A DNA stretch of 64,000 nt from Nostoc sp. KVJ3 (GTDB lineage Bacteria > Cyanobacteriota > Cyanobacteriia > Cyanobacteriales > Nostocaceae): contig NZ_WWFG01000001.1 in the NCBI RefSeq assembly GCF_026127265.1, forward strand, positions 3,268,501 to 3,332,500, written 5' to 3'. The notes beneath the pieces were generated by a model, which ran no database searches, was not told where the DNA came from, and worked only from the letters and a program-made list of their open reading frames with translations. Numbering within the stretch: the stretch's first letter is position 1; every line of letters begins with the position of its first letter. Positions 1 through 8,421 of this stretch are shown piece by piece. Position numbers and translations under genes: made by a program.

Positions 1-190
1 AATAAAAATCTGTAGGTTGGTGAGCCAGCATGGTCTTCTCCCTTTGGGAGAAGCTAGCGCCTTTCCTTCGGAACGCTCCGCGAAGGCGGAGCGTCTCGTA
101 GAGAAGCGGGTTTCCCCCATGAGCGACTGTGTATCCCTTTGGGGAAACAAGCTACGCGCTGCTTCTACCCTTGGGAGAAGCAAGTGGCGT
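1..190. repeat. Short interspersed repeat cluster
   Basis: The stretch carries interleaved short palindromes (for example ttcgcggagcgttcc-like arms and gtctcgtagagaag) that recur in altered form at 7019-7050, 24300-24350, 29118-29160 and 43565-43600. A 68-codon open frame from 17 is built from these repeat units and has no recognisable protein signature. I read this as non-coding dispersed repeat sequence of the Nostocales type. Confidence 0.6.
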
Positions 191-193
191 TTA

Positions 194-533
194 AGAGGAT
201 GTTTTAAAAGTGTTTTAGTGTGATTTTAGGCACTTAATGATCCCCCTAGCTCCCCTTAAAAAAGCTACGGTGTACACACATCTCTGTAGAAACCCAAAAT
301 CGTTGGAGATCCCCTAAATCCCCCGATAAATTGGGGGACTTTAAGAGACTTTTGCCCCCCAATTTATCGGGGGTTGGGGGGATCAAAAGCCTATGAGGCC
401 ACTCTCAAAGACTTGTGTGTACACCGTAGCTTAAAAAAGGGGGGAACCGGAATCAAAGTTCCCCTTTTTAAGGGGGATTTAGGGGAATCTAGAAGGTTTT
501 GCTACCGACAAGAGGACTTTTAAAACATCCTCT
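194..533. mobile_element. MITE family A copy 1, interrupted by a second element
   Basis: The ends form an 18-bp inverted repeat (agaggatgttttaaaagt at 194-211, its complement at 516-533). The inside matches the 165-bp copy at 4289-4453 in reverse orientation, including the agggggatttaggggaatct block. Copy 1 is 340 bp. Removing the inner element (263-431, 169 bp) and one 6-bp flanking duplication leaves exactly 165 bp. No coding capacity is seen, so any movement would need a transposase supplied in trans. Confidence 0.85.
263..431. mobile_element. MITE family B inserted in family A copy 1
   Basis: A perfect 17-bp terminal inverted repeat (agctacggtgtacacac at 263-279, complement at 415-431) bounds 169 bp. 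The flanks read TAAAAA on both sides (257-262 and 432-437), which fits a 6-bp target-site duplication. The interior holds a long palindrome around cccccgataaattggggg. It has no open frame. Confidence 0.8.
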
Positions 534-751
534 AAGCTCGACTTTATCCATTTTTTTCGCAACGCGATCGCTATCGCTGAAACCTGTGTGGGATAGTAGT
601 TTTACTTTTTGAACTTGATCTATGCTCTGTGACGTAGAAAAAGTATTTGCCGAAAAGCCACGATTTTTGCCAGATAAAGAAACCGAGTTCTTAATTTTGG
701 ATAAAGTCGAGCTAAGACTGCACCAATCATATCACGATACTCACTAAGAGC
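534..751. other. Spacer with no gene
   Basis: About 220 bp between the repeat cluster and the 3' end of ogtA. It contains one HIP1-like site near 563-578 and the short word gtcgagctaag, which is repeated in inverted form near 533-543 (taagctcgac) and 703-716. No open frame or terminator is convincing. Confidence 0.5.
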
Positions 752-2971
752 TTATTTTGCCTCAATATACCTCTGCCACATCTGCTCGTAAGCCTTCTCC
801 ATCTCACGGGTAAATTGCTTGCCATTCCACAACGGGGCTGTTTGCCGGGATGCTTTCAGCTTCAAACCCACCTGCTGGCGTAAAGTCTCATCTTTCCCCA
901 GACGGACACCCCACTCAATATATTCTTCATCAGTCCAAGCGATGCCTTCTGTAATTCCTGCATTCATCATCATGGTGTAGCTATTACGAGCCGCAAATTG
1001 TTCGCCGACTCGCGTCACCAAGGGGATACCCATCCACAATGTTTCTAAGGTTGTTGTCGCTCCGTTGTAGGGGAATGTATCTAATACAATATCAGCAATG
1101 CCTAAATTAGCACGATGAACTGACTCTAAATAGACTATTGGTAAAAACCGTAACCGAGAACAATCTACACCTTCTTCTTCGGCAATTTGGTAAAAGAAGC
1201 GTTTAATTGTTTCCTCTTCAGCAAGTCCTTTAATCAAAAAGTAGCTGTTAGGTACTTGTTTGATAATTTGCATTTGCCACCTTGTCGTTTCTGGATGGCG
1301 TTTATATCCTCTTTGGGCACTAAGATATACAACGGCATCTATAGGGATATCCAAGTCATCGCGGCGGAGTGTTGGTACACCAACTTCAAAACCATCTACT
1401 GCTATGTAAGTCTGAGGTAATCGCCAAATTTTCTCTGTATAGTAATTTTGTGCGTCATCTGGTAATACATAAGGGTCTGCAATAAAGTAATCAATTGCAG
1501 GTATACCTGATGCATCCCACCCCAGCCAAGTAACTTGAATTGGGGCTGGCTTAAGTGCCATGACTTCACTTGTAATATCTAGAGTGATGCTATCAAGATC
1601 AATTAAAATATCAATTTCATCTTGATATATCTGGTCAGCAATTTCTAGACCATTTATGCCTAGTTTATGAGCATTACCTCCCTTTTGTACATACCAATTT
1701 TGTAGAAAATCATCTATTAATTTATAGTTGACAAAATAGGTATAAATATCAAATTTATCTCGATCGTGATGTTCAAATAACCAGCGAGCTAACCAACCAA
1801 CAGAGTGATTCCTTAAAGCATAAGATATATAACCAATCTTTAGTTTTTTTGCATTGTGTATTAAAGATTGATTCTTAATAAAATTATGAGTATAGTTTTT
1901 TTGTTGTGATTGAGCTAAAGCTTGAATGTCATTATTAAAAATTTCAGCTATCTTATTATGAATAGCTCGAAATTCAGCAGGAGTATCTTTAATGTGAGGT
2001 ATTGCAAAAGCTGGTGTAATTAACCTTAATATTCTTCCTTCTTCTAAAAGAATTGGTTGAGCTTCAATAAACTGTTTATATACAGTTTCTAATTCTTGGC
2101 AAGTTGTACATATCTCTTGCCAATATCCCCCTGCTGACATTAAACCTCTTAGCAACAGATGGAGCGCAAAAATTTTATCAGCCAAACCTTCTGATAATGA
2201 ATAACACAACCTAGCTGTCTCTATACCTTGAGAATAATTGCGAGCATCTTGATAAAAAGTTGCTAAGTGCCGCAAAATCTCTACATTATCTGGTTCCAAT
2301 CGTAAGTGCAATTCTAGCACAGATGCCGCTAGTAAAGGCTGCCGCAAAGTATGACCAAGTTGGATAGCAGCAGGAAGCAGTATACAGAAGCATTGATGAG
2401 TATCACAGAAATAAGGAAGACTAGCTTCTATTAAGTTTAGATTAATTGGATGTAAAGGAACGGTATTTAAAAATTCTTTTAAAACTTGGATTAATAATTC
2501 GGCATTAATTTCTATATTTTCTTTGGCGTTTAAACTTTCAATTAAACCCCACTCATTCAAATCATCAATCTCTTCCAATTTGTCTAATTTGATAGAAAGG
2601 AGGATAATTTCAAGCAAATTATTTATATCACTAGGATTAATTTCTCGTATATGCTGACGAATTAACCAAGCTAAAGAATATTCCGCTAGTCTTTCACGCC
2701 TTTGTGCTTCTATTTGCAAAATTTGAAGTAGTTCATTTGTCCAAGCTTGTAGCTGTTCTTCATCTGCCTCTGTCATTGGCAGCATCCAAGTCATTTGAGC
2801 TTCTGCTTCTTGCCCTTGTAATAGCAATAGTAACCCTAAGTGCCAATAATAAGAAATAGCATTTGGTTCTATTTCTATTGCTTGTTCATATAACTGTGCT
2901 GCTTGTGAATATTTTTCTTGAATGAAGTATTGTTCAGCTTGATTTTGCCAATTATATATATCAATAATCAT
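752..2971 (-). CDS. ogtA: TPR / OGT-type O-linked GlcNAc transferase
   Basis: A 739-residue soluble protein. Residues about 5-60 look like a TPR hairpin (AEQYFIQEKYSQAAQLYEQA), with more helical repeats up to about 360. The C-terminal half carries the signatures of family GT41 (OGT/SPINDLY type): KIGYISYALRNHSVGWLARW near 375, QVTWLGWDASGIPAIDYF near 480, and DTFPYNGATTTLETLWMG near 625, where UDP-GlcNAc would bind. It lies 136 bp downstream of pilA on the same strand. A pilA-ogtA arrangement, with ogtA needed for hormogonium motility, is known from Nostoc punctiforme as I recall it. Pilin glycosylation is therefore a reasonable but unproven role here. Family confidence is high; the symbol rests on context. 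Confidence 0.85.
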   Translation of the reverse strand: MIIDIYNWQNQAEQYFIQEKYSQAAQLYEQAIEIEPNAISYYWHLGLLLLLQGQEAEAQMTWMLPMTEADEEQLQAWTNELLQILQIEAQRRERLAEYSLAWLIRQHIREINPSDINNLLEIILLSIKLDKLEEIDDLNEWGLIESLNAKENIEINAELLIQVLKEFLNTVPLHPINLNLIEASLPYFCDTHQCFCILLPAAIQLGHTLRQPLLAASVLELHLRLEPDNVEILRHLATFYQDARNYSQGIETARLCYSLSEGLADKIFALHLLLRGLMSAGGYWQEICTTCQELETVYKQFIEAQPILLEEGRILRLITPAFAIPHIKDTPAEFRAIHNKIAEIFNNDIQALAQSQQKNYTHNFIKNQSLIHNAKKLKIGYISYALRNHSVGWLARWLFEHHDRDKFDIYTYFVNYKLIDDFLQNWYVQKGGNAHKLGINGLEIADQIYQDEIDILIDLDSITLDITSEVMALKPAPIQVTWLGWDASGIPAIDYFIADPYVLPDDAQNYYTEKIWRLPQTYIAVDGFEVGVPTLRRDDLDIPIDAVVYLSAQRGYKRHPETTRWQMQIIKQVPNSYFLIKGLAEEETIKRFFYQIAEEEGVDCSRLRFLPIVYLESVHRANLGIADIVLDTFPYNGATTTLETLWMGIPLVTRVGEQFAARNSYTMMMNAGITEGIAWTDEEYIEWGVRLGKDETLRQQVGLKLKASRQTAPLWNGKQFTREMEKAYEQMWQRYIEAK

Positions 2972-3029
2972 TGTAATTCTCTAAGAAAATTTTATAAGGA
3001 ATATAGTTGTGAACGACTTCAATAGAAAT

Positions 3030-3057
3030 AAAGTGGATAGACGCATCTACCCACTTT
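3030..3057 (-). terminator. Hairpin between pilA and ogtA
   Basis: A 12-bp stem with one mismatch (AAAGTGG.TAGA against its complement) and a 4-nt loop. On the minus strand it is followed by an AT-rich but not pure-T stretch. It sits 50 bp after the pilA stop and 59 bp before the ogtA start. It could be a leaky terminator or an mRNA-stabilising stem that makes pilA transcript exceed ogtA transcript; that role is inference. Confidence 0.55.
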
Positions 3058-3107
3058 GGAGAATATCTGATTGAGAAACAATTTATATACTGTTTGTCCC
3101 TGGTTGC

Positions 3108-3662
3108 TTACTTAGCCAAAGAGACGTAGCTGCTGGGACAAGTAGGTGCTCCAGCGGTAGTGCCAATTGTAATGGTACTTGCATTTGCACCACCGTTAAC
3201 CATAGCGTTGTTAGATTCACACAAAACAGCTACGGTAGTAGCTTCACTGGTAGCTTGTTGGGTTGTCACCTCTACAGCACCAACATAGGCTTTGAGAGGC
3301 GCACTGGCATTTATTACTGTCGCTCGGTTGTTTATTGAACTAGCATCTCCACCACTAACAGCCGTATATGTGTAATTTATGGTTTGTGTTGCAATACCAA
3401 GACCTAAAGCACCAATTGAAGTTGTAAATGTATTCTGTTCTAAGTAATAAGCTTGCTGCGCGCGGTTCATCGAACCTGTATAAGTTTTAGCTTCTGACTG
3501 CTTGGCTTTGTTAGCTTGGTTCAAGAAAGAAGGCAGAGCGATCGCAGACAAAATACCGATGATAATAATTACTACTAGTAATTCAATGAGTGTAAAACCC
3601 TCATTTTCGTTCTTTTTGTTGAGGATGTGTTGGAGAAATTTTGCTTTTAGTTCGGTTTTCAT
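3108..3662 (-). CDS. pilA: Type IV major pilin PilA
   Basis: A 184-residue prepilin. A 22-residue charged leader ends in Gly, followed by FTLIELLVVIIIIGILSAIA. This gives the type III cleavage site G22/F23 with the required Glu at mature position 5 (E27). The hydrophobic helix that anchors the subunit and packs the fibre core spans about 23-45. Two cysteines near the C terminus (AVLCES and APTCPS) can form the usual D-loop disulfide. The length and the Ala/Thr/Ser-rich globular part fit cyanobacterial PilA. It is the first gene of a probable pilA-ogtA unit, and the 219-bp spacer upstream should hold its promoter. Assembly would be by the Pil machinery, which is not in this window. Confidence 0.93.
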   Translation of the reverse strand: MKTELKAKFLQHILNKKNENEGFTLIELLVVIIIIGILSAIALPSFLNQANKAKQSEAKTYTGSMNRAQQAYYLEQNTFTTSIGALGLGIATQTINYTYTAVSGGDASSINNRATVINASAPLKAYVGAVEVTTQQATSEATTVAVLCESNNAMVNGGANASTITIGTTAGAPTCPSSYVSLAK

Positions 3663-3881
3663 AAGTGTTTTCCCTGGGGTAGGAAGTGCTTGGGTGTTCT
3701 AGATATAACTTACCCAACTGCGATCGCTTTCCTATCACCTTCAGAAAAAAAGTTTGGCGATATCCGGTTACACAATCCAAAATCCTTGTATCCCAATTAA
3801 CACAGATATAACTAAGCCCCTAGTGTTCATCAAGGGCTAGATTTTCAATTTCATTTGTGAGAGTGCTTTATTCAAACTCAG

Positions 3882-4238
3882 GTGGCCATAAAGTCGCGCT
3901 TGGTTTTTTTCAATCGATCGGCGCGAACAAAAGACACATCAGGCGATCGCAGGTTTCTTTTTTCTAAGTTGTCTTCTTCTATATTTGGCAAGATAAATCC
4001 GGCGCTAGAACCAGTCACTCTCCCTAGCTTGCGAGACATTACCCAGTTATTTAAGAATGTATTTTATAAGTTTCCCAATCTTTCTTTAGAGGAAATTGAA
4101 GCTATGCTTGATTTAGATGCATTCAAAAATACTCGATTGTACGAGAGTATCTTGGCAAAGACAAAGCCAAAAACAGAACTAGAAACAAAATTGAAATTAG
4201 TCCCAAAATGTGTTGAAAAAGGTATGAGTATTCAATAA
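3882..4238 (+). pseudogene. C-terminal remnant of Rpn-type nuclease/transposase-like protein
   Basis: The 118-codon frame starts at GTG. Only the part from about residue 50 is protein-like: FPNLSLEEIEAMLDLDAFKN, TRLYESIL, then a charged helical run ending VPKCVEKGMSIQ. This matches the tail of the Rpn (recombination-promoting nuclease, PD-(D/E)XK) proteins common in cyanobacteria, in which LSxEEIEAML is followed by a TRVYQEA-like helix and a K/E-rich coil ending near VPxLL. The N-terminal nuclease domain is missing; the first 45 codons run through HIP1-containing spacer DNA. I read it as a decayed fragment next to a MITE, not an active gene. Confidence 0.5.
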
Positions 4239-4288
4239 ACAGCAGAATTTTGAGAACTAGATGTTGAAATTATCAGGAAATATCTGTA

Positions 4289-4453
4289 AGAGGATGTTTT
4301 AAAAGTCCTCTGGTTAGTAGCAAAAAGTTTTAGATCCCCCTAAATCCCCCTTAAAAAGGGGGACTTTGATTCCGGTTCCCCCCTTTTTAAGGGGGGTTAG
4401 GGGGGATCAACAAGTGCCTAAAATTACAGCCAATCACTTTTAAAACATCCTCT
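4289..4453. mobile_element. MITE family A copy 2 (165 bp, uninterrupted)
   Basis: The 18-bp terminal inverted repeats agaggatgttttaaaagt and complement are near perfect. The interior is a G/C-tract palindrome (ccccccttaaaaagggggac type) shared with 194-533 and 43207-43419. There is no open frame. This copy gives the reference length for the family. Confidence 0.85.
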
Positions 4454-4583
4454 AAGAAGAGTCTTAGCGGTTAATCAGGATGTTTGGCAAGTGTTGAGCG
4501 CGTAGTACTGTAGGCGTTTTGCCAGCGCTTCCCATCTTCCCTAGCCAATCATAATTTATTATGCTATATTAAACGTAGTCGTT

Positions 4584-5972
4584 ATGAGTTCGTATATTTT
4601 CATGACTAACCCCACAGTAGAAAACTTAGTAATTATCGGTTCTGGCCCAGCAGGGTACACAGCCGCCATTTATGCCGGACGCGCTAACCTGAAACCTGTT
4701 GTATTTGAAGGTTTCCAAGCCGGGGGTTTACCTGGTGGGCAATTAATGACAACGACAGAAGTCGAGAACTTTCCAGGGTTTCCCCAAGGGATTACGGGGC
4801 CGGAACTGATGGATCGGATGAAAGCACAGGCAGAGCGCTGGGGGGCTGAACTATATACTGAAGATGTTATATCAGTTGATTTGAGTCAGCGTCCATTTAC
4901 AGTGCGATCGCAAGATAGGGAAATTAAAACCAACACCATCGTCATTGCTACGGGTGCGACAGCAAAGCGTTTGGGTTTACCTAGCGAACATGAATTTTGG
5001 AGTCGCGGTATTTCCGCTTGTGCAATTTGCGATGGTGCAACACCAATTTTTCACGGTGCAGAATTAGCTGTAATTGGTGCTGGCGACTCGGCGGCGGAAG
5101 AGTCTATTTACCTCACCAAATACGGTTCTAAGGTAAATATGTTGGTACGCACCGATAAGATGCGGGCTTCTAAAGCCATGCAAGACAGGGTTTTGAGTAA
5201 CCCGAAAATCCAGGTGCATTGGAATACAGAAGCCGTGGATATCTTTGGTAATGGTCACATGGAAGGGGTGAAAGTCCGCAATACTAAAACTGGTGAAGAA
5301 AGCCAACTGCACGCTAAGGGTTTATTCTACGCTGTTGGTCATACTCCCAATACCTCTTTATTTAAGGGGCAGCTAGAACTGGATGAGGTGGGTTACGTTG
5401 TCACCAAACACGGTACTGTAGAAACCAGTGTAGAAGGCGTTTTTGCGGCTGGCGACGTGCAAGATCATGAATTTCGCCAAGCAATTACGGCTGCGGGTAC
5501 TGGCTGTATGGCGGCGATGTTAGCAGAACGTTGGTTGTCATCGAGTGGGTTAATTCAAGAATTCCATCAACAGCCAGAAGCAGCAGATAATGAATTAGAA
5601 CATCAGCCAGCCAAAAAGACTGAAGCCGAGGAAGAAGCTGGGTTTAACTTGGATGGAACGCGCCATGCGGGAGGTTATGCCTTACGGAAATTGTTCCATG
5701 AAAGCGATCGCTTACTCCTGGTTAAATACGTCTCTCCTGGTTGCGGCCCTTGCCATACCCTGAAGCCAATTTTAAATAAAGTGGTGGATGAATTTGAAAG
5801 CATTATTCACTTTGTAGAAATTGACATCGACAAAGACCGAGATATTGCTGAAAATGCTGGTGTGACAGGAACGCCAACGGTTCAATTGTTCAAAAATAAG
5901 GAACTGGTGAAGGAAGTTAAAGGTGTGAAGCAAAAGAGCGAATATCGTCAGTTGATTGAAAGCAATCTGTAA
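4584..5972 (+). CDS. ntrC: NADPH-thioredoxin reductase C (NTRC)
   Basis: A 462-residue fusion of thioredoxin reductase and thioredoxin. The reductase part has the FAD-binding motif GSGPAGYTAAIYAG (19-32), redox-active CAIC (146-149), the NADPH-binding motif GAGDSAAEE (about 165-173) and the FAD motif GVFAAGDVQD near 288. After a charged linker (about 320-350) comes a thioredoxin domain with CGPC (387-390) and the cis-Pro motif TGTPTVQLF. NTRC uses NADPH to reduce 2-Cys peroxiredoxin and other thiol targets in oxygenic phototrophs. The first ATG (4584) gives MSSYIF; an ATG six codons in (4602, MTNPTVENL) is equally possible. It appears monocistronic. The symbol should not be confused with the nitrogen regulator NtrC. 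Confidence 0.93.
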   Translation: MSSYIFMTNPTVENLVIIGSGPAGYTAAIYAGRANLKPVVFEGFQAGGLPGGQLMTTTEVENFPGFPQGITGPELMDRMKAQAERWGAELYTEDVISVDLSQRPFTVRSQDREIKTNTIVIATGATAKRLGLPSEHEFWSRGISACAICDGATPIFHGAELAVIGAGDSAAEESIYLTKYGSKVNMLVRTDKMRASKAMQDRVLSNPKIQVHWNTEAVDIFGNGHMEGVKVRNTKTGEESQLHAKGLFYAVGHTPNTSLFKGQLELDEVGYVVTKHGTVETSVEGVFAAGDVQDHEFRQAITAAGTGCMAAMLAERWLSSSGLIQEFHQQPEAADNELEHQPAKKTEAEEEAGFNLDGTRHAGGYALRKLFHESDRLLLVKYVSPGCGPCHTLKPILNKVVDEFESIIHFVEIDIDKDRDIAENAGVTGTPTVQLFKNKELVKEVKGVKQKSEYRQLIESNL

Positions 5973-6028
5973 TTACAGTTAGGAGTTTATGGTGTATACA
6001 CAAGTCGAAAAAAGCTTGATTTCCCGAT

Positions 6029-6064
6029 TTTTTAACTCCTAAAAAGGCACAGAGTCAACAGCCG
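6029..6064. repeat. 36-bp repeat shared with 19768-19803
   Basis: The sequence around taactcctaaaaaggcaca and gagtcaacagcc reappears in inverse orientation at 19768-19803, where it forms one end of a small palindromic element. Here only one arm is seen, so it may be a solo end. Confidence 0.6.
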
Positions 6065-6139
6065 AGGCTCTGCTCCAATAATATATGTGAGTCAGAGCCT
6101 CAATTAATGCATTTCTATGAGGAGTATGGGAACAAGGAT

Positions 6140-6360
6140 AGGACTAGCCCTTTCAAGGTGGGTAAAAATTTTGGTCAATAAATTCCTATTTCCGCTCTTT
6201 TCTCTGTGTTCTCTGCGACTCTGTGGTTAGATAAATTACTTTTCAACCGCAGAGACAATAGAGTTGCCAGTGCGCCCTTGCGGTTAAGAGACTTGTAGCA
6301 ACTGGCGCGACGCAGAGAGAAAAAAGAGATTTTACAAGTCACCTTGAAAGGGCTAGTCCT
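6140..6360. mobile_element. MITE family C (221 bp, 21-bp perfect terminal repeats)
   Basis: The left end aggactagccctttcaaggt(g) at 6140-6160 is the exact complement of 6340-6360. The interior holds ctgtgttctctgcgactctg and gcgacgcagagag-type words common in Nostoc spacers and no long open frame. No clear target duplication is visible. Confidence 0.8.
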
Positions 6361-6481
6361 GAAGCAAAGCTTACTAATGGTTCAATGGAATTACCAACCT
6401 ATGGCAACTGATTTCATCCCTAGTTTTATCAACACGCTGGTTTTATAATTGCTCAAGACATTTAAAAGGATATTACAGAGA

Positions 6482-6976
6482 ATGAGACCAAATCCTATCC
6501 CGCCAGAACCCGGTCAAGAATCAGTTTGGAATTATCCCCGTCCGGCTCGTTTAGAAGATAGCAACAAATCAATTCGGATAATTGTTAATAATATTGTTTT
6601 AGCAGAAACAAGTAAAGCGAAAAGAGTCGTAGAAACTAGCCATCCTCCTTCTTATTACATTCCTTCAGAAGATATTAAGCTAGAATATCTGATAGAAACA
6701 CCTAAAAAAACTTGGTGTGAATGGAAAGGTAAATGTCTATATTATGATATCAGTATTGGTGATAAATATATAAATAACGCTGCTTGGCGATATTTTGAAC
6801 CCACACCTGATTTTGTAACAATTCAAGAATATTATGCTTTTTATCCTAGTTTAATGGATGCTTGCTATGTAAATGATGAGCTAGTTATGTCTCAACCTGG
6901 TGATTTTTATGGGGGATGGATTACTGCTGATATTGTCGGGCCATTTAAAGGTAGCCCTGGAACAATGGGGTGGTAA
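6482..6976 (+). CDS. DUF427 domain protein
   Basis: A 164-residue protein from the ATG at 6482, with an AAGGA-like Shine-Dalgarno about 13 bp upstream. A TTG at 6449 would add 11 residues but lacks a ribosome site, and homologues as I know them begin MRPxPIPP. The DUF427 pattern is clear: NYPRPARLE near 18, ETSHPPSYYIP near 55, WCEWKGKCLYYD near 80, then FYPSLMDACYVND and GDFYGGWITADIVGPFKGSP at the C terminus. The biochemical function of this beta-sandwich family is not established. Upstream lies MITE C; there is no operon partner. Confidence 0.85.
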   Translation: MRPNPIPPEPGQESVWNYPRPARLEDSNKSIRIIVNNIVLAETSKAKRVVETSHPPSYYIPSEDIKLEYLIETPKKTWCEWKGKCLYYDISIGDKYINNAAWRYFEPTPDFVTIQEYYAFYPSLMDACYVNDELVMSQPGDFYGGWITADIVGPFKGSPGTMGW

Positions 6977-7138
6977 TAATTAGAGCCGCGCAAATAATTA
7001 AAGGTTCGTAGTGTTAGCGCAGCGTCTCGCAGAGAGGGCTGAAGCCCTCACTAAAAACTAATCTCAAGATTTTTTACATTACTTAATCTAGTTTGATTTA
7101 TTCTCGCCGACTTACTTCCCAACTAATTTCAAAATCAT

Positions 7139-7171
7139 TGTAGAGAGACGTTGCAATGCAACGCCTCTACA
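7139..7171. repeat. 33-bp palindrome immediately after ilvC
   Basis: tgtagag.gacgttgca faces its complement around a short centre, forming a near-perfect hairpin 3 bp downstream of the ilvC stop on the minus strand. It is of the dispersed Nostoc gttgcaatgcaac type. It may double as a transcript end, but no T-run follows. Confidence 0.6.
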
Positions 7172-7174
7172 TTC

Positions 7175-8170
7175 TTAAGCTTTTTTCAACCAGCTAAACA
7201 TAGCGCGTAAATCTTTACCAACTTCTTCAATTTTATGTTCAGCTTCTTTACGACGCAAGGCGGTAAATCCTGGTTTACCAGCTTGGTTTTCTAGAACAAA
7301 TTCTCGTGCAAATTGTCCAGATTGAATTTCGCTGAGAATCTTCTGCATTTCAAGCTTGGTTTGTTCGGTAACAATCCGTGGGCCACGGGTATAATCGCCA
7401 TATTCAGCTGTGTTTGAAATGCTGTCGCGCATTTTGGCTAAACCGCCTTCTACAACCAAGTCAACAATCAGCTTGACTTCATGCAGACATTCAAAATAAG
7501 CCAATTCTGGTTGATAACCAGCTTCTACCAAAGTTTCAAATCCGGCTTTGATTAAAGCGCTCAAACCACCGCACAATACGGCTTGTTCGCCAAATAAATC
7601 AGTTTCAGTTTCTTCGCGGAAAGTTGTTTCCAGCACACCAGCGCGAGTCCCACCGATACCTTTAGCATAAGACATAGCGCGATCGCGTGCTTGACCACTG
7701 GCATCTTGATAAACTGCAAATAGCGCTGGTACACCTTCCCCACTTTCATAAGTCCGCCGTACCAAATGCCCCGGCCCTTTGGGTGCTACCATCACCACAT
7801 CTACATTAGCCGGTGGTACAACTTGCCCAAAGTGAATATTGAACCCGTGAGCAAAAGCTAACACATTCCCTTCTTCTAGATTGGGTTCAATCTCGTTTTT
7901 GTAAATCGTTTTTTGGACTTCATCAGGTAACAAAATCATGATGAAATCAGCAGCATTGGCCGCATCTGCGACATTTTTCACAGTTAACCCAGCTGCTTCA
8001 GCTTTTGCAACTGACTTACTACCCGGATATAGTCCCACAATCACATTCAAACCACTATCTTTGAGATTGAGAGCATGGGCATGACCTTGAGAACCATAGC
8101 CGATAATAGCAATAGTTTTTCCAGCCAAAAGGTCTAAATTGGCATCTTCGTCATAATACATCCGGGCCAT
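7175..8170 (-). CDS. ilvC: Ketol-acid reductoisomerase
   Basis: Class I KARI of 331 residues from MARMYYDEDANLDLLAG. An in-frame ATG at 8191 adds MLTGDAS but homologues begin at MARMYYD. It converts acetolactate to dihydroxyisovalerate (Val/Leu) and acetohydroxybutyrate to the Ile precursor, using NADPH and Mg2+. Seen: the Rossmann motif GYGSQGHAHALNL near 25, APKGPGHLVRR near 132, the Mg-binding ETETDLFGEQ helix near 190, and SNTAEYGDYTRG near 250. It is monocistronic, with divergent spacer to the DUF4349 gene. Confidence 0.97.
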   Translation of the reverse strand: MARMYYDEDANLDLLAGKTIAIIGYGSQGHAHALNLKDSGLNVIVGLYPGSKSVAKAEAAGLTVKNVADAANAADFIMILLPDEVQKTIYKNEIEPNLEEGNVLAFAHGFNIHFGQVVPPANVDVVMVAPKGPGHLVRRTYESGEGVPALFAVYQDASGQARDRAMSYAKGIGGTRAGVLETTFREETETDLFGEQAVLCGGLSALIKAGFETLVEAGYQPELAYFECLHEVKLIVDLVVEGGLAKMRDSISNTAEYGDYTRGPRIVTEQTKLEMQKILSEIQSGQFAREFVLENQAGKPGFTALRRKEAEHKIEEVGKDLRAMFSWLKKA

Positions 8171-8421
8171 AGAAGCATCTCCTGTCAGCAAGCATCGTCA
8201 TAAATTGGCAGACTTTTGATTGTACCCCAAATTGAGTAACCACAGATGAATTATCAATCATTCAATTTATCCGTTTTAACCCCGCCACAGGGGGCGGAGG
8301 GTCAAAAAATAATTATACCCAATGCCCAATGACTAACCCTGTTACATAAATCGCAACAATACAGGCTTTGAGTTTTACATCAGCAATACTGGGTTTAACT
8401 TCATCCATCTAAGGGTAGATT

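Noticed and set aside
17..223. Open frame of 68 codons at the left end
   Set aside because: It is made of dispersed repeat units with no protein signature; the same words occur in non-coding spacers.
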